Shown: piece by piece, positions 1-8,222 of the stretch
How positions within the stretch are numbered: position 1 is the stretch's first letter
How the letters are laid out: each line of letters starts with the position of its first letter
From: Chitinophagaceae bacterium
GTDB taxonomy: Bacteria; Bacteroidota; Bacteroidia; Chitinophagales; Chitinophagaceae
Assembly (NCBI GenBank): GCA_028288595.1
Contig: JAQBNK010000164.1
Coordinates: 1-64,000, forward strand
Reading direction: 5' to 3'
Length of the DNA: 64,000 nt
Made by a program: the position numbers and the translations under genes
Notes under the pieces: model-generated
What the model was told of the DNA's origin: nothing
Seen by the model: only the letters and a program-made list of their open reading frames with translations
The model's database searches: none

Positions 1-367
1 CTGTAAAAAATTTCCCCCAGCGTTCCCACCCGTTTTTTTCAAAAGGTTCCAGCGTAATAGCATCCAGTTCTTTTACCCGCTCTTTCAATAATATAGTAAT
101 GAAAGAGCTGTCAATAATTTTCTCTGCGGGAGTTACATAGGTTTCATACCCCACTGACGAAACAATGATATCATATTTACCGGGTGGTATTTTTAAACTA
201 AATGTTCCGTCTGCGCCGGTATTTTTTCCAATTGAAGTATTATTAAGGAAAATGCTTGCACTAACAGGTTGTTTGGATGCAGCATCTTTAATAATACCTG
301 TAATTATTTTTTGTGAGTGAAGATTAATCGAAATAAAAAGAAATAGAAAAGCTGCCCATCGTTTCAT
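1..367 (-). CDS. Secreted carboxypeptidase-regulatory-like domain protein, N-terminal part (cut by window edge)
   Basis: Reading the minus strand from the ATG at 367 gives an open frame that runs off the left edge (about 122 codons visible). It begins with a signal peptide (MKRWAAFLFLFISINLHSQ) and continues with a carboxypeptidase-regulatory-like beta-sandwich at about residues 20-95, with the typical pattern of a variable loop, GADGTFSLKIPPGKYDI and then SSVGYET. In Bacteroidota this domain sits at the N-terminus of TonB-dependent receptors and of other cell-surface proteins. The visible part cannot tell which. The text after the domain (KELDAITLEPFEKNGWERWG) looks more like an uncharacterised surface protein than a receptor plug. 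Confidence 0.75.
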   Translation of the reverse strand, partial: MKRWAAFLFLFISINLHSQKIITGIIKDAASKQPVSASIFLNNTSIGKNTGADGTFSLKIPPGKYDIIVSSVGYETYVTPAEKIIDSSFITILLKERVKELDAITLEPFEKNGWERWGKFFT

Positions 368-439
368 CCTGGCAATTTACAGAAGCTATACTGAATTGTG
401 AATGTTAATTGTTGAATGATAATTTTTCCTCAAAGGTTT

Positions 440-474
440 AGTATCAGCAATGCAGTATTCAGTATTCAGTATAA
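440..474. repeat. Degenerate heptamer repeat array (AGTATTC type)
   Basis: Five consecutive 7-base units lie just beyond the lysC stop codon: AGTATCA, GCAATGC, AGTATTC, AGTATTC, AGTATAA. On the other strand the unit reads GAATACT. A 16-base stretch of this array (CTGAATACTGAATACT on the minus strand) recurs exactly in the array at 60523-60634. The position downstream of lysC could mean a transcript-end function, but no GC-rich terminator stem is present. Confidence 0.6.
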
Positions 475-479
475 GTTTC

Positions 480-1799
480 TTACAAATTAAATATTCCCTT
501 GTTGAGCAGTTGCAGTGTTTGTTTTTTATACGCTGCCGGGACCAGTAATGATACGTTGTGTTTACTTGCGCCGTAACTGATCATTTGTACCGGAACCCCG
601 CTCAGCGTTTCAAATAATTTTTTTAATACATCAGGAGTTTGTGCAATTTCATTTCCAACAACCGAAACGATCGCCTGGTCTCGGTTTACTTCTACAGTAC
701 CAAACGGTTCGAGTTCCCGGGTAATATTTTCCAGAAATGTATCATTATCTATGGTAACAGAAACAGCTACTTCTGAAGTTGTTACCATATCGATAGGCGT
801 TCTGTATTTCTCAAAAACCTCGAATATTTTTCTCATGAAACCATAAGCAAGCAACATGCGGCTGCTCCTGATATTAATAGCGATAATGCCGTCTTTTGCG
901 GCCACTGCTTTTGCCCCTATACTTCCTGCTTTTTCTTCAATAGAAGTGCCTTTCGCTTCGGGCTGCATGGTATTTAATAATTTCACAGGTATTTTAAATT
1001 GCTGTGCCGGCCAGATAGATGCGGGATGAAGAATTTTGGCCCCGAAATAAGCAAGTTCTGCAGCTTCATCAAAGCTTAGTTGTTCTATAGGAAGCGTTTT
1101 GTCTACGATTCGCGGATCGTTGTTATGCATACCGTCGATGTCTGTCCATATTTCGCAAACACTAGCCTTAATTGCAGCGGCGACCAATGAAGCAGTATAA
1201 TCACTTCCGCCACGCTTTAAATTATCAACTTCTCCTTTTGCATTCTTGCAGATATATCCCTGTGTAATGAAAAGCGTTTTATCTGCATGCTTGGCTAATA
1301 CTTTTTTTAATGCCGATCTGATTTCTAAAACCTGCGGCTCATCATGGGAATCGATGCTCATATAATCCAGCGCAGGCAACCATGCATGATCTATATTTTG
1401 TTCTTCCAGGTAAATAGAAAATAATTTGGTGCTCATCAGTTCACCCTGTGCAAGTATGTCTTTACTCAAGGCTTCACTGAAAGAAATTTTAAGAATGATA
1501 TTCAGAAATTCGAAATGCTCATGTATTACATCCTGCGCTTTTTTCCTGTGTTCTTCTTTTTTAAGCAGCTCTTTAATAAACCGATCGTAATGTTCTTGTA
1601 AATTATTGATGAGTTGTTTGGCATCGTCACGCTTACCATTGGCAATAGCATCGCCAATAGACACCAGTACATTTGTTGTTCCGCTTAATGCACTTAACAC
1701 CACGATCTTCGGCTCATTATCTTTCGTAATTAACTCTGCAACCTGGTACATTCGCTCTGGTTTGCCTACACTGGTGCCACCAAACTTCATAACTTTCAT
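480..1799 (-). CDS. lysC: Aspartate kinase (aspartokinase)
   Basis: Phosphorylates L-aspartate with ATP, the first step to lysine, threonine, methionine and diaminopimelate; cytosolic. The 439-residue protein has the N-terminal kinase signature KFGGTSVGK (residues 5-13), RGGSDYTA (196-203), WTDIDGMHNNDPR (218-230) and FGAKILHP (252-259). A C-terminal regulatory region of about 140 residues contains the paired ACT-type segments that bind end-product amino acids. The length is that of a monofunctional aspartokinase without a fused homoserine dehydrogenase. The start MKVMKFGG is the usual one for the family. It stands alone on the minus strand, with heptamer arrays on both flanks. Feedback inhibition by lysine or threonine is expected from the family but cannot be read from sequence. 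Confidence 0.95.
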   Translation of the reverse strand: MKVMKFGGTSVGKPERMYQVAELITKDNEPKIVVLSALSGTTNVLVSIGDAIANGKRDDAKQLINNLQEHYDRFIKELLKKEEHRKKAQDVIHEHFEFLNIILKISFSEALSKDILAQGELMSTKLFSIYLEEQNIDHAWLPALDYMSIDSHDEPQVLEIRSALKKVLAKHADKTLFITQGYICKNAKGEVDNLKRGGSDYTASLVAAAIKASVCEIWTDIDGMHNNDPRIVDKTLPIEQLSFDEAAELAYFGAKILHPASIWPAQQFKIPVKLLNTMQPEAKGTSIEEKAGSIGAKAVAAKDGIIAINIRSSRMLLAYGFMRKIFEVFEKYRTPIDMVTTSEVAVSVTIDNDTFLENITRELEPFGTVEVNRDQAIVSVVGNEIAQTPDVLKKLFETLSGVPVQMISYGASKHNVSLLVPAAYKKQTLQLLNKGIFNL

Positions 1800-1910
1800 A
1801 ACACTTATTTTTTTCCGGGATCCTTAAGTAAAAATTTCGAGGTGCAAAAATACGTGCAGGAGCAATGTGCGGAAGAGATATTTTTATTTAAAATACTAAT
1901 GAGGATTAGG

Positions 1911-1994
1911 AATTTTAAAATTCTAATGTCTAAATTCTAAAAATGCCGCGACTCTTAGTGTTTAGTATTTAGACATTAGAATTTAGAACTTAGA
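1911..1994. repeat. Inverted heptamer repeat array (TCTAAAT / ATTTAGA), potential hairpin
   Basis: AT-rich 7-base units run through the gap between the sugar-acid operon end and the lysC start. The left half contains TCTAATG, TCTAAAT and TCTAAAA; the right half contains ATTTAGA, CATTAGA, ATTTAGA and ACTTAGA, their reverse complements. The two halves include a perfect 18-base inverted repeat, 1918-1935 (AAATTCTAATGTCTAAAT) and 1967-1984, separated by 31 bases. It lies just after the stop of the minus-strand dehydrogenase gene, where a transcript-end hairpin would be expected. Confidence 0.65.
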
Positions 1995-2001
1995 ATTTCC
2001 C

Positions 2002-3075
2002 TTACAGCTTTACTTTGAATTTCTCCCCCAGTTCTCCCAGTTCTTTCACAACTGAATCCACAATGGGTATTCCTTCCTTCATTCTGGTTACTTCCATTTC
2101 TCTTTCGGGGTCTCCCGGAATTAAAACTTTTTCATAACCTTCAGCTGGTTTTGCTTTTTTGAAACGGCTGATCCAGTTATCCATATGCTGTTTAAATTCT
2201 TCTGCTGGTCTGAACGCATCTATACGCATGGCCCCAAAAAAATGCCCTAATCCCTGCCCCGGCATATTCTCAGGCATGGGAATATAGGCCGGAAAGGGTG
2301 GTACCCACGGACCATAGCTGGCGCCGCTTAACACTGCAGAGAAAATATCTACAATAGCACCCAGAGCATATCCTTTATGACTGCCATGTTCCCGGTCGCT
2401 GCCGAGTGGTAATAGTGCACCGCCATTTTTTAATTCATTCGCATCGGTTGATGGTTCGCCATTTTTATTTTGTACCCAGCCGTAAGGGGCTTCTGCATTT
2501 TTCCGCTGTAATATTTCAAGCTTACCATTAGCAGCTGTGGTCGTTGCAAAATCGGCAACAAATGCGGGTTCATTTCCGGCTGGTATGGCAACTGCTATCG
2601 GATTTGTTCCCAGCATTTTTTCAATGGAAAATGTGGGCGCTACTAAAGCACTTGCGTTGGTCATCGCGATGCCTATCATATCGTGTTTTAATGCCTGCAT
2701 GGCATGATATCCTGCAATACCAAAATGATTGCTGTTTCTTACACTCACCCAACCGGTGCCGCATTGTTTGGCTTTATCAATTGCAACCTGCATAGCAAAT
2801 GGAGCGACCACCAGGCCTAACCCGCTGTCGCCATCAACAACTGCCGTAGACGGTGTTTCATGAACAATTTTTATTTGTGGAGATGCATTGATGCGTCCCG
2901 CATCTTTTAATCTTACATAGCCTGATAAGCGGGCTACACCGTGACTATCTATACCTCTTACATCTGCTGATAATAAGACTACCGCTGCAGTATTTGCATC
3001 TTCATCAGAACAACCGATGACTTTAAAAATATTGAAAGTGAATTGATATAACTGGTCGTAAGAAAAAGTTTGCAT
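2002..3075 (-). CDS. Malate/L-lactate dehydrogenase family oxidoreductase (Ldh_2)
   Basis: NAD(P)-dependent dehydrogenase of the Ldh_2 family, which includes malate, ureidoglycolate, sulfolactate and 2,3-diketogulonate enzymes. From the ATG at 3075 it is 357 residues, a normal family length. Family landmarks are RGIDSHGVARL near the N-terminus (active-site His region), the glycine-rich segment GTNPIAVAIP, and DREHGSHKGYALGAIVDIF near the C-terminus. An upstream ATG at 3201 would add 42 residues without family character and overlap the preceding gene, so 3075 was chosen. It is the last gene of a minus-strand operon after a dehydratase and a short-chain dehydrogenase, so its substrate is probably a 2-oxo or 2-hydroxy acid from sugar-acid breakdown. 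The exact substrate cannot be assigned. Confidence 0.88.
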   Translation of the reverse strand: MQTFSYDQLYQFTFNIFKVIGCSDEDANTAAVVLLSADVRGIDSHGVARLSGYVRLKDAGRINASPQIKIVHETPSTAVVDGDSGLGLVVAPFAMQVAIDKAKQCGTGWVSVRNSNHFGIAGYHAMQALKHDMIGIAMTNASALVAPTFSIEKMLGTNPIAVAIPAGNEPAFVADFATTTAANGKLEILQRKNAEAPYGWVQNKNGEPSTDANELKNGGALLPLGSDREHGSHKGYALGAIVDIFSAVLSGASYGPWVPPFPAYIPMPENMPGQGLGHFFGAMRIDAFRPAEEFKQHMDNWISRFKKAKPAEGYEKVLIPGDPEREMEVTRMKEGIPIVDSVVKELGELGEKFKVKL

Positions 3076-3157
3076 AAATGCAAGATAATTAATCGCAGTT
3101 AGTCTCCCGGTTCTTGATGTAGTGGCTGACCATCGGGAAAATAATACTTCCTGAATA

Positions 3158-3919
3158 TTAATATGGTGAAGGACTGATTGAGGTCCAGCCTCCATCAACA
3201 ATCAATGTTTGACCTGTTATATGTTTTGCATCATCAGATATAAGAAATAAAACCGCCTTGGCTATGTCTGATACAGAGGCAGGCCTACCCATCGGGGTAA
3301 TTTTCGACCAGGTAGCTTCATAATTGTTGTCCTCCGCAATTGTTCGTGAAGTAAGCGTTGCACCCGGTGCAATGGCATTCACATTAATTTTAAATTGAGA
3401 CAATTCAATTACAAGATTTTTCGCCAGCATTTCAAGCGCCGCTTTCGTCATGCCATATGCGGCCAGGTTTTTATGCGCCTGGTGCCCGGTAACAGAAGAC
3501 ATAAATAACAATGTTCCTCCTGGTGGCTGTTCTTTCATTTGTTTTGCTGCAGCCTGTGCAAGAAAAAAACTTCCTTCCAGGTTAACCTTCATCACTCTCG
3601 AAAAAGATTCGCGGCTGTAGGAAATAAAATCGCCATAAAGCGTTATGCCTGCATTGGCAATAACTACATCCAGTTTTCCAAAAACTTCGACAGCAGTTTT
3701 TACCATTGCTTCTATCACATCCTGGTTACTTGCATCACCAGCGACTGCCATGCAACTTCCGTTGTTATCATTTATTTCCTGGGAAGCTTTTTGAGCCAGC
3801 GTGTTATCAATGTCATTCAATATGATGTGCGCTCCTGATTTAGCCAGCATTTTGCATATCTCAAATCCTATACCCTGGCCCGCACCGGTTACAATAACAA
3901 CTTTATTTTTATGGATCAT
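3158..3919 (-). CDS. Short-chain dehydrogenase/reductase (SDR)
   Basis: Classical SDR of 253 residues: the NAD(P)-binding motif TGAGQGIG is at residues 11-18, NAG at 89-91, and the catalytic Ser142, Tyr155 and Lys159 (YGMTK) are all present. An Asp-rich strand end (LNDIDN) after the second beta strand suggests a preference for NAD(H). It begins 12 bases after the dehydratase stop, so the genes are co-transcribed. In comparable non-phosphorylative sugar pathways an SDR oxidises the sugar or a deoxy-keto acid intermediate. That role is inferred from the neighbours; the sugar is unknown. Confidence 0.9.
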   Translation of the reverse strand: MIHKNKVVIVTGAGQGIGFEICKMLAKSGAHIILNDIDNTLAQKASQEINDNNGSCMAVAGDASNQDVIEAMVKTAVEVFGKLDVVIANAGITLYGDFISYSRESFSRVMKVNLEGSFFLAQAAAKQMKEQPPGGTLLFMSSVTGHQAHKNLAAYGMTKAALEMLAKNLVIELSQFKINVNAIAPGATLTSRTIAEDNNYEATWSKITPMGRPASVSDIAKAVLFLISDDAKHITGQTLIVDGGWTSISPSPY

Positions 3920-3931
3920 GTTTAAAATCTG

Positions 3932-5648
3932 TTAATGTGAATCTTTCGTAACATCACTGCCAGAGCCGCCGTTTAAAAAATCGAGATCAGCACCCAGGTG
4001 TGCCTGCTGTACATGTTGCTGATATAATCGCACATAACCTCTATCCGCGACTTTTATATTAGGCTGCCATTTTGCTTTTCGTTTTGCAATTTCCTCATCA
4101 GGGACATTCAATGTTATTTTCCTGTTGGGAACATCAAGTGTAATTGAATCTCCATTCTTCACAATTGCAAAAGTTCCACTTACAGCAGCTTCGGGTGATA
4201 CATGAAGTACCACCGTTCCAAAACCGGTTCCACTCATCCGCCCATCAGAAATACGAATCATATCGGTAACTCCTTTCGCTAAAAGTTTTGCGGGTATTCC
4301 CATATTGCCAACTTCAGGCATACCCGGGTAGCCTTTCGGACCCACATTTTTCAAAACCAAAATACTGTTTTCATCTGCTCCAAGATCCGGATCATCAATT
4401 CGATGTTTATAATCTTCTATGTCTTCAAAGACGATTGCGCTTCCTGTATGTGTCAATAGATTTTTGCTCGCTGCAGAAGGTTTTAATACAGCACCATTCT
4501 CACAAAGATTTCCTGTTAACACCGCAATGCCGGATAGCTGATTAAAAGGTTTATCAACAGTTGCGATCACGTCGCGGTTATGGCATTCTTCTTTATAGAT
4601 AATTTTCGCTGAGCGTTTTTCCATTCACCGTTATGCAATCGTTATGAAGAAACTTTTCAAGTTCATTCATAACAGCAGGAATTCCTCCTGCATAATAAAG
4701 GTCTTCCATAAAATATTTTCCTGAAGGCTGCAGGTTGGCAACAAGCGGAATATTTCGTGATAGCGTATCGAAATCTTGCAGCGAAAGTTCAACCCCGATC
4801 CTTCCGGCAATCGCAAGCAAATGAATAACAAAATTGGTGGACCCGCCTATTGCCGCATTCACGATGATCGCATTTTCAAAACTTTTCCTGGTAAGAATAT
4901 GGGAAAGGCGAATATCCCTCTTCACCCTTTCAACAGCCTGCATTCCGGAGAGATGCGCTAAAACTTTTCGTCTCGCATCGGCAGCAGGGACCGCAGCATT
5001 ATGAGGCAACGATAATCCAAGAGACTCTACCATTGCAGCCATTGTAGAGGCGGTTCCCATTACCGCACAATGTCCGTGACTCCTGCACATACTGGCTTCC
5101 GCCATCACAAGCTGGTCCTGGTCCATAACTCCAGACCGTACGGCATCATCAAATCTCCAGAGGTCAGATGTACCGATATCTTTTCCGCGGAATTTACCAG
5201 TTAGCATCGGCCCGCCAGATACAACAATTGTTGGAATATCTACACTACATGCACCCATAAGGAGTGATGGAGTTGTTTTATCACAACCGCACAGCAGCAC
5301 TACTCCATCAACCGGGTTGGCACGAATGGACTCTTCAACATCCATGCTAACAAGATTTCTATACAGCATGGCCGTGGGCTTTATTAATGTCTCGCCTAAT
5401 GACATTACCGGGAACTCAACAGGAAAACCTCCGGCTTCATAAACACCGTGTTTAACTGATTCGGCAAGTTCCCTGAAATGCGAATTACATGGTGTAAGTT
5501 CCGACCATGTATTGCAAATGCCGATAACGGGTCGTCCATCGAATTCATGTGAGGGTATACCCTGGTTCTTCATCCATGCACGATAGATAAAACCGTCTTT
5601 ACCTTTTCTGCCAAACCAGTTTTGACTTCGAAGTTTTTGATCATTCAT
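3932..5648 (-). pseudogene. IlvD/Edd-family sugar-acid dehydratase, interrupted by a one-base frameshift
   Basis: Two overlapping reading frames together form one dehydratase of about 570 residues. The N-terminal part runs from 5648 (MNDQKLRSQNWFG; an ATG at 5660 is possible) to a stop at 4593; the C-terminal part continues in another frame to 3932. It resembles L-arabinonate-type dehydratases (GICNTWSELTPCN, GCDKTTPSLLMGA, SHGHCAVMGTAST), with the cysteines that would hold an Fe-S cluster. The C-terminal part has NRDVIATVDKPF and SDGRMSGTGFGTVVLHV. At 4599-4606 removing a single base restores a continuous family-like segment SENIYKEECHNRDVI, so one extra A (plus strand, about 4601-4602) explains the break. 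A genuine mutation, an assembly error or rare recoding are all possible. It is the first gene of an operon with an SDR and an Ldh_2 enzyme. Confidence 0.88.
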
Positions 5649-5944
5649 ACTGAACAACAACTTAATCTATCCTGAAGACTTTTCAAAGGCATAAACCCCG
5701 GGGAGATCTTTTTTAGAATTTGAACTTATAGCAAAGTATATGGATTACGTTCTCTTACGGATGGCTAAATTCTGTTGTTCGTTTTCCCAAAACTGTTGTC
5801 TGTTGACGGGGCTTTTACCGGCTGTGTTATTTAGGTATCCTTGTTGAACAAATCAAAACAACGTTTTGAAAGGTTAGTTGGTGATCTGAACTTTCAACAG
5901 CAAGGCTTTCATTCCTATTTGATCAATAATTAAAACCCAACCTT

Positions 5945-6694
5945 ATGGAAATTTTAATGCCTGCCGTACAACGTTCTAAAACAAAAGTTTACTGGCATCT
6001 TGCAGCGGACATTCTTTCCCAGGCCATCAATGGCGAAATTGCTGGCATGTCGAACTTCGCACTGCTCACAGCCACGATAGACGATGTACATGAAAAAATG
6101 GAATGCGTAGAACATGCTAATTGTGAGCGTAATCATGCAGAAGGATTTATGCAAATAGCAAAGAAATTCAACCTTCCCGTTGTTATTAATCCCAACGCAC
6201 ACTACTGGAAAAAAGTAAAAGAAGTATTTGCACGATGGGCCGAACGAAAAGATTTTATTGCCTGCATAATTATACAGGAAGTGGTACTGGAATGTTTTGC
6301 CGTTTCCATGTATAAGGATGTAGGTATGGCCCTCGCAGATAATGAAGTAGGGCAACTTTTTTTAGAAATATCTAAAGAAGAGGAAGAGCATATTGAACAT
6401 TCGATCGATCTTCTGAAAGCAGAACTTAAAAAAGATTACACCGGGTTTATTGAGAAGGTTGAGAAAGTGCATGATGATTGTATGAAGATCATGGCTGAAT
6501 GGACGGTGACGAGAAATTGCGACGATAGTTGTGGTGTATGCGATGGCGATTGTATGAAGACAAGACTTTACGCCGCCGACCTCGATATTAAAACACTCCG
6601 CGGCAATGCTATGAACCTGTATATGAAAACGCTGGATAGAATTGGCATACCGGGTATAAAAAGTCTTGAATGGGTAACCAATCTTCCAATATAG
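5945..6694 (+). CDS. ado: Aldehyde-deformylating oxygenase-like ferritin-fold diiron protein
   Basis: The 249-residue protein follows the pattern of cyanobacterial aldehyde-deformylating oxygenase, which turns fatty aldehydes into alkanes one carbon shorter plus formate. All six diiron ligands can be placed: Glu31 (NGEIAG), Glu61 and His64 (CERNHAEGFM), Glu116 (VLECFAV), and Glu146/His149 (EEEEH). Segments such as CIIIQEVVLECFA and the final helix before a GIPGIKSLEW tail also match by eye. A difference is a cysteine-rich insert, C192-x3-C196-x2-C199-x3-C203, which I do not recall from cyanobacterial enzymes and which could bind a metal or Fe-S cluster. The following reductase gene starts inside the 3' end (25-base overlap), so the pair is translated together. 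The 296-base divergent gap upstream separates it from the sugar-acid operon; no convincing promoter box was found there. A related ferritin-like oxygenase with another substrate is the main alternative. Confidence 0.82.
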   Translation: MEILMPAVQRSKTKVYWHLAADILSQAINGEIAGMSNFALLTATIDDVHEKMECVEHANCERNHAEGFMQIAKKFNLPVVINPNAHYWKKVKEVFARWAERKDFIACIIIQEVVLECFAVSMYKDVGMALADNEVGQLFLEISKEEEEHIEHSIDLLKAELKKDYTGFIEKVEKVHDDCMKIMAEWTVTRNCDDSCGVCDGDCMKTRLYAADLDIKTLRGNAMNLYMKTLDRIGIPGIKSLEWVTNLPI

Positions 6695-7743
6695 AATTTG
6701 CTTTGATCGGCCACCAGGACTGCTGGAAAAATATTACCCGTTTCGTTGATTTCCTTTCTGATGGAAAACGAAACCTGACTGCTGAACAGGTTGCAGAAGT
6801 ATATTCTTTTATTCCACCCCGAATGGTGTTCGATGTAGAAGTACGCTCTGTTACCGGCCAGGTAGCAAAGGGTTGCTACATTGAAACCTTTATTGCCCCG
6901 GATGAGTTAGGCATGAGGTACTGGAAAAAAAATGTAATCAAGGTTAAAGAAGCCGCTGAATGCGCAAGGAAAATGCACGCCGGAATTGCTGGATTGGGTG
7001 GTTTTACTTCTATTGTACTCGAAGGGAAAGATAATTCGTTGAATGAAACTTCGAGTACCAAATTCACTACCGGTAATTCGCTGACAGCTGCTTTTATTGT
7101 AAAAAATATAGAAAAAGCCTGCAGTCATTTTAATAAGGATCTGAGAGATCTTCAATTGCTGATTATCGGCGCTACGGGAGATATTGGCTCAGCCTGCGTT
7201 CAATACTTTTCAGGGAAGGTCAAAAAGTTTTTACTCTGTGCCCGGCAGCAAGTAACACTTGATGCGTTAACTAAAAGTCTTCACGACAGAAGAATAGGTG
7301 CAGAAGCGTCAACAGACATCAGGAAACTTTTACCGGAAGCAGATATCGTTATCGCTATCACGAGTTCAACGATTGAAAACTTCGATCCGCTCCTTTGCAA
7401 AAAAGATATAATTATTTGCGATGCGGGTTATCCGAAGAACCTTGTATTTGATCTTAAAGGTGCCTTTAGTGAACGTTTATTTTGCGGCGGTATGGGACAA
7501 ATAAAAGGCGGTTATTCTTTCACCCCGCAAATACATCATGAATTTTATGATTTTCCTGTTCAGAATGCAGGGCACGGCTGCATGCAGGAAGCAATAGTGC
7601 TGGCACTGGAAAAAAACTACCAGCCTTATTCAACAGGCAAGGGAAATATTACGCCTGAAAAAATAGAATGTATATATGAACTTGCCCGGAAACATGGAAT
7701 TACAGAAGCACCATTGTTTAATTCTTTGGGTATGTGGAGCTAA
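6670..7743 (+). CDS. aar: Long-chain acyl-ACP reductase-like protein (fatty aldehyde forming)
   Basis: The 357-residue protein carries the hallmarks of cyanobacterial acyl-ACP reductase, which reduces acyl-ACP with NADPH to a fatty aldehyde through a cysteine thioester. Visible matches are FALIGHQDCW at the N-terminus, SVTGQV (60-65), GLGGFTSIV, FTTGNS (132-137), the Rossmann motif GATGDIGSA (168-176), DAGYPKN (251-257) and GHGCMQEAIVLALE, whose Cys304 aligns with the catalytic cysteine. The start at 6670 overlaps the oxygenase gene by 25 bases; the next ATG would remove the conserved N-terminus. With its partner it would form a two-step acyl-ACP to aldehyde to hydrocarbon route. Use of another acyl donor, or fatty aldehyde or alcohol as end product, cannot be excluded. 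A weak stem with a T-run at about 7754-7781 may end the transcript. Confidence 0.85.
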   Translation: MGNQSSNIEFALIGHQDCWKNITRFVDFLSDGKRNLTAEQVAEVYSFIPPRMVFDVEVRSVTGQVAKGCYIETFIAPDELGMRYWKKNVIKVKEAAECARKMHAGIAGLGGFTSIVLEGKDNSLNETSSTKFTTGNSLTAAFIVKNIEKACSHFNKDLRDLQLLIIGATGDIGSACVQYFSGKVKKFLLCARQQVTLDALTKSLHDRRIGAEASTDIRKLLPEADIVIAITSSTIENFDPLLCKKDIIICDAGYPKNLVFDLKGAFSERLFCGGMGQIKGGYSFTPQIHHEFYDFPVQNAGHGCMQEAIVLALEKNYQPYSTGKGNITPEKIECIYELARKHGITEAPLFNSLGMWS

Positions 7744-7770
7744 GACACTGAGATGAAATGATCCCATTCC

Positions 7771-8163
7771 TTATTTTTTTAGGAAGCCCGGATTACGAAA
7801 AATAACCAACCCAAAAAGCACTGCAAAAATCGAATAGAGAAATGCGATTAACCATACCAATAATGGTTGGTTTTGATGATTTAAAATTTCTTTAAGCAGT
7901 GTAAGCGCCCCAATGGCGAAATGGGTAAAATTCCCTAACGCAACTGGCCGGCTGTAAATGCCCCCTATTAAATTGGCTTTTGCCATCCAGTTAAGCATAG
8001 CAAATGCAAAAAAAAGCGCTCCTGCAATTTTAAAAATAACAGGAAGAAATTTTATTGTACCTGCGCCGAGATAACTCAAAACCTCATCGGGTAAAAAAAT
8101 AAGAACCAGCCCCGCTGCTGCCAAAAAAATCGAACTGGAAATCATTAGCCCTTTGGTATTCAC
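7771..8163 (-). CDS. Small four-helix membrane protein of unknown function
   Basis: A 130-residue very hydrophobic protein with four predicted membrane spans at roughly residues 7-27, 38-60, 78-95 and 103-124, and a short basic tail (FRNPGFLKK). No family was recognised. The codon pattern and the clean start MNTKGLMISSS support a real gene. It converges with the acyl-ACP-reductase-like gene (27 bases between stops) and is separated by 59 bases from the start of the plasmid-free neighbour on its right, the M24-type gene, which runs in the same direction upstream of it. Co-transcription with that gene is possible. No functional link to either neighbour can be claimed. Confidence 0.7.
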   Translation of the reverse strand: MNTKGLMISSSIFLAAAGLVLIFLPDEVLSYLGAGTIKFLPVIFKIAGALFFAFAMLNWMAKANLIGGIYSRPVALGNFTHFAIGALTLLKEILNHQNQPLLVWLIAFLYSIFAVLFGLVIFRNPGFLKK

Positions 8164-8222
8164 TTTAAATAATTTATTGTTCGAAATTTAAATGGTGTCT
8201 TATACATGGCTTCTTTGCTCTT

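Noticed and set aside
3076-3201. N-terminal extension of the Ldh_2 dehydrogenase from an ATG at 3201
   Set aside because: It overlaps the short-chain dehydrogenase gene and shows no family similarity; the ATG at 3075 matches the usual N-terminus.
5666-5944. Promoter of the oxygenase/reductase pair (TATCCTTG, TATTTGAT)
   Set aside because: Both differ from the consensus, and neither has a -33 partner; nothing was called.
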